DNA from: Luteolibacter flavescens
GTDB taxonomy: Bacteria; Verrucomicrobiota; Verrucomicrobiia; Verrucomicrobiales; Akkermansiaceae
Direction of reading: 5' to 3'
Assembly (NCBI RefSeq): GCF_025950085.1
Contig: NZ_JAPDDS010000020.1
Coordinates: 33,672-97,671, forward strand
Length of the DNA stretch: 64,000 nt
Shown here: piece by piece, positions 63,063 through 64,000 of the stretch
Numbering within the stretch: position 1 is the first letter of the stretch
How the letters are laid out: each line of letters opens with the position of its first letter
Made by a program: the position numbers and the translations under genes
Notes under the pieces: model-generated
What the model saw: the letters and a program-made list of their open reading frames with translations, nothing else
Told to the model about the DNA's origin: nothing
Databases searched by the model: none

Positions 63063-63100
63063 AGCCGGGGAAGCATCATGCCTCCCCGGCTTTTCTTTTC
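63063..63100 (+). terminator. Rho-independent terminator of the sulfatase gene
   Basis: A 10-bp stem (AAGCCGGGGA, 63063-63072, with TCCCCGGCTT, 63084-63093), 11-base loop, and TTTTCTTTT tract at 63092-63100. It starts 37 bases after the sulfatase stop. Confidence 0.9.
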
Positions 63101-63147
63101 CCGGGAAATCGCGATGACTTTCCGCCGTTCGCCCCGTAGCCGACTCC

Positions 63148-63969
63148 GTGAAACCACTCCTCGCTGCCATCGCCCTCATCTTTTCCGGCATCGCCGTGGC
63201 GGAGAATCCGCTGTCCGTGAAGCTGGTATCCGAGGACAAGGCGATCGCGGCCGGAAAGACCTTCACCCTCGGAATCCATCTCAAGCCTCCCGCCGGATAT
63301 CACACCTACTGGAAGCACCCGGGCATCGTCGGTCTCGCGACCAGCGTGGAATGGGATCTTCCTTCCGGCTTCACCGCGGACGAGATCCAGTGGCCAGCAC
63401 CGGAGACGGTGAAGATGGCCCGGTACACCGCCCAAGGGTATCGGGGAGAAACCCTTCTGATGGTTCCCATCACCCCACCCCCGGCGATCTCTACCACCAG
63501 CGTCACCCTGACTGCCCGCGTATCCTGGATGTGCTGCGGTCCCCAATGCCACCCGGCATCCAAGGTTCCGCTCACCATCACGCTGCCTGTCGCCCCCACA
63601 AACGCCGTCGATCCCGCGCAGAAGCCGCTGTTTGATCGCTTCCGGGAACAGCTTCCCGCGCAAGACGATGCATGGAATGCCGAATTCACCCGCGAGCAAG
63701 AGTTCATCATCCTGACACTCAAGCCAAAGGACCCCGCGCTCACCCGGGACGCGAACGACTTGGGAGATCTCCGCTTCTTCACTGCGGACGGTCAGATCGA
63801 CTCTGACAAGGAGCAGAAGGTCACCCGAGGACCCGGCCAGCAGATCCGAATGGAACTGCCACTCTCCAAACAGTCCAAGGATCAGAGCAATCCCGTCGGC
63901 GTCATCACCGCCGAAAAGAGCTGGCAAAAAGACGTCACCTCCACCGCCCTCAAGCTTTCGCCAAATTAA
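63148..63969 (+). CDS. Stand-alone DsbD N-terminal-type domain protein (protein-disulfide reductase family)
   Basis: 273 residues from a GTG at 63148, with signal peptide KPLLAAIALIFSGIAVAE. The periplasmic domain matches the N-terminal domain of ScsB/DsbD-type proteins: PPAGYHTYWKHPGIVGLATS, EIQWPAPETVKMARY, YRGETLLMVPI and VSWMCCGPQCHPASK (Cys residues that would take electrons). Full-length members continue with a membrane domain, but here the frame ends with TAA at 63969 and 31 bases remain. It may serve as a separate periplasmic redox or copper-handling subunit. A partner gene could lie beyond the window. Confidence 0.85.
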   Translation: MKPLLAAIALIFSGIAVAENPLSVKLVSEDKAIAAGKTFTLGIHLKPPAGYHTYWKHPGIVGLATSVEWDLPSGFTADEIQWPAPETVKMARYTAQGYRGETLLMVPITPPPAISTTSVTLTARVSWMCCGPQCHPASKVPLTITLPVAPTNAVDPAQKPLFDRFREQLPAQDDAWNAEFTREQEFIILTLKPKDPALTRDANDLGDLRFFTADGQIDSDKEQKVTRGPGQQIRMELPLSKQSKDQSNPVGVITAEKSWQKDVTSTALKLSPN

Positions 63970-64000
63970 GGCTGCCCTCAACCATTGGGCGCCCCCCTGG

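Overview
The window is GC-rich, gene-dense bacterial DNA. Its gene families suggest a member of the Verrucomicrobiota, probably close to Luteolibacter or Haloferula: DUF1080 and sulfatase proteins, secreted proteins ending in a DPDGDG-type linker and a beta-sandwich module, autotransporter-associated beta-strand repeats, EboC/EboE-type proteins, a short asparaginase, DUF5076, and palindromic intergenic repeats. This placement is an inference from protein families; there is no rRNA or tRNA gene in the window. Few genes have a clear Shine-Dalgarno sequence, so starts were chosen by signal peptide, domain start or stop/start overlap.

Left part (1-8.8 kb): an overlapping trio (end of an FGGY kinase, a DUF374 acyltransferase, folD), a convergent RND efflux permease/adaptor pair, a DUF1080 protein and a TPR-like lipoprotein. 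The region 8.8-26.8 kb is transcribed leftward. It holds a large MoxR/VWA cluster headed by a 2958-residue secreted TPR-like protein, followed by a membrane coiled-coil protein, a MoxR ATPase, a small zinc-ribbon protein, a lipoprotein, a DUF58 protein and two membrane VWA proteins. A small CXXC membrane protein and an HrpA helicase follow, then a 0.5 kb gap with the relic of a nucleotidyltransferase tail.

The region 31.9-48.1 kb looks like a fructan-utilisation locus. A leftward operon encodes an MFS sugar porter, a GH172/DUF2961 enzyme, an ROK fructokinase and a GH32 enzyme. Next to it are a second, multidomain GH32 enzyme, a large surface beta-strand-repeat protein and a GntR-LacI hybrid regulator. 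A recurring motif close to TTGACAGGACAGG lies upstream of the leftward transcription units and is a candidate operator. The likely scheme is that secreted GH32 and GH172 enzymes release fructose, the porter imports it, the kinase phosphorylates it, and the regulator senses the sugar.

Right part (48-64 kb): an Mpv17-like membrane protein, an RNase Z-like hydrolase, secreted hypotheticals, a methyltransferase, EboE- and EboC-like proteins separated by a two-component system with a galactose-binding-like sensor, and a lysine-rich histone H1-like protein. Then come a single-domain asparaginase, a family 4-like uracil-DNA glycosylase that has lost most of its Fe-S ligands, a pspA-DUF5076-DUF1232 operon, a sulfatase with a CxAxR active site, and a stand-alone DsbD N-terminal-type domain. 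No CRISPR array, insertion sequence or tRNA was seen.
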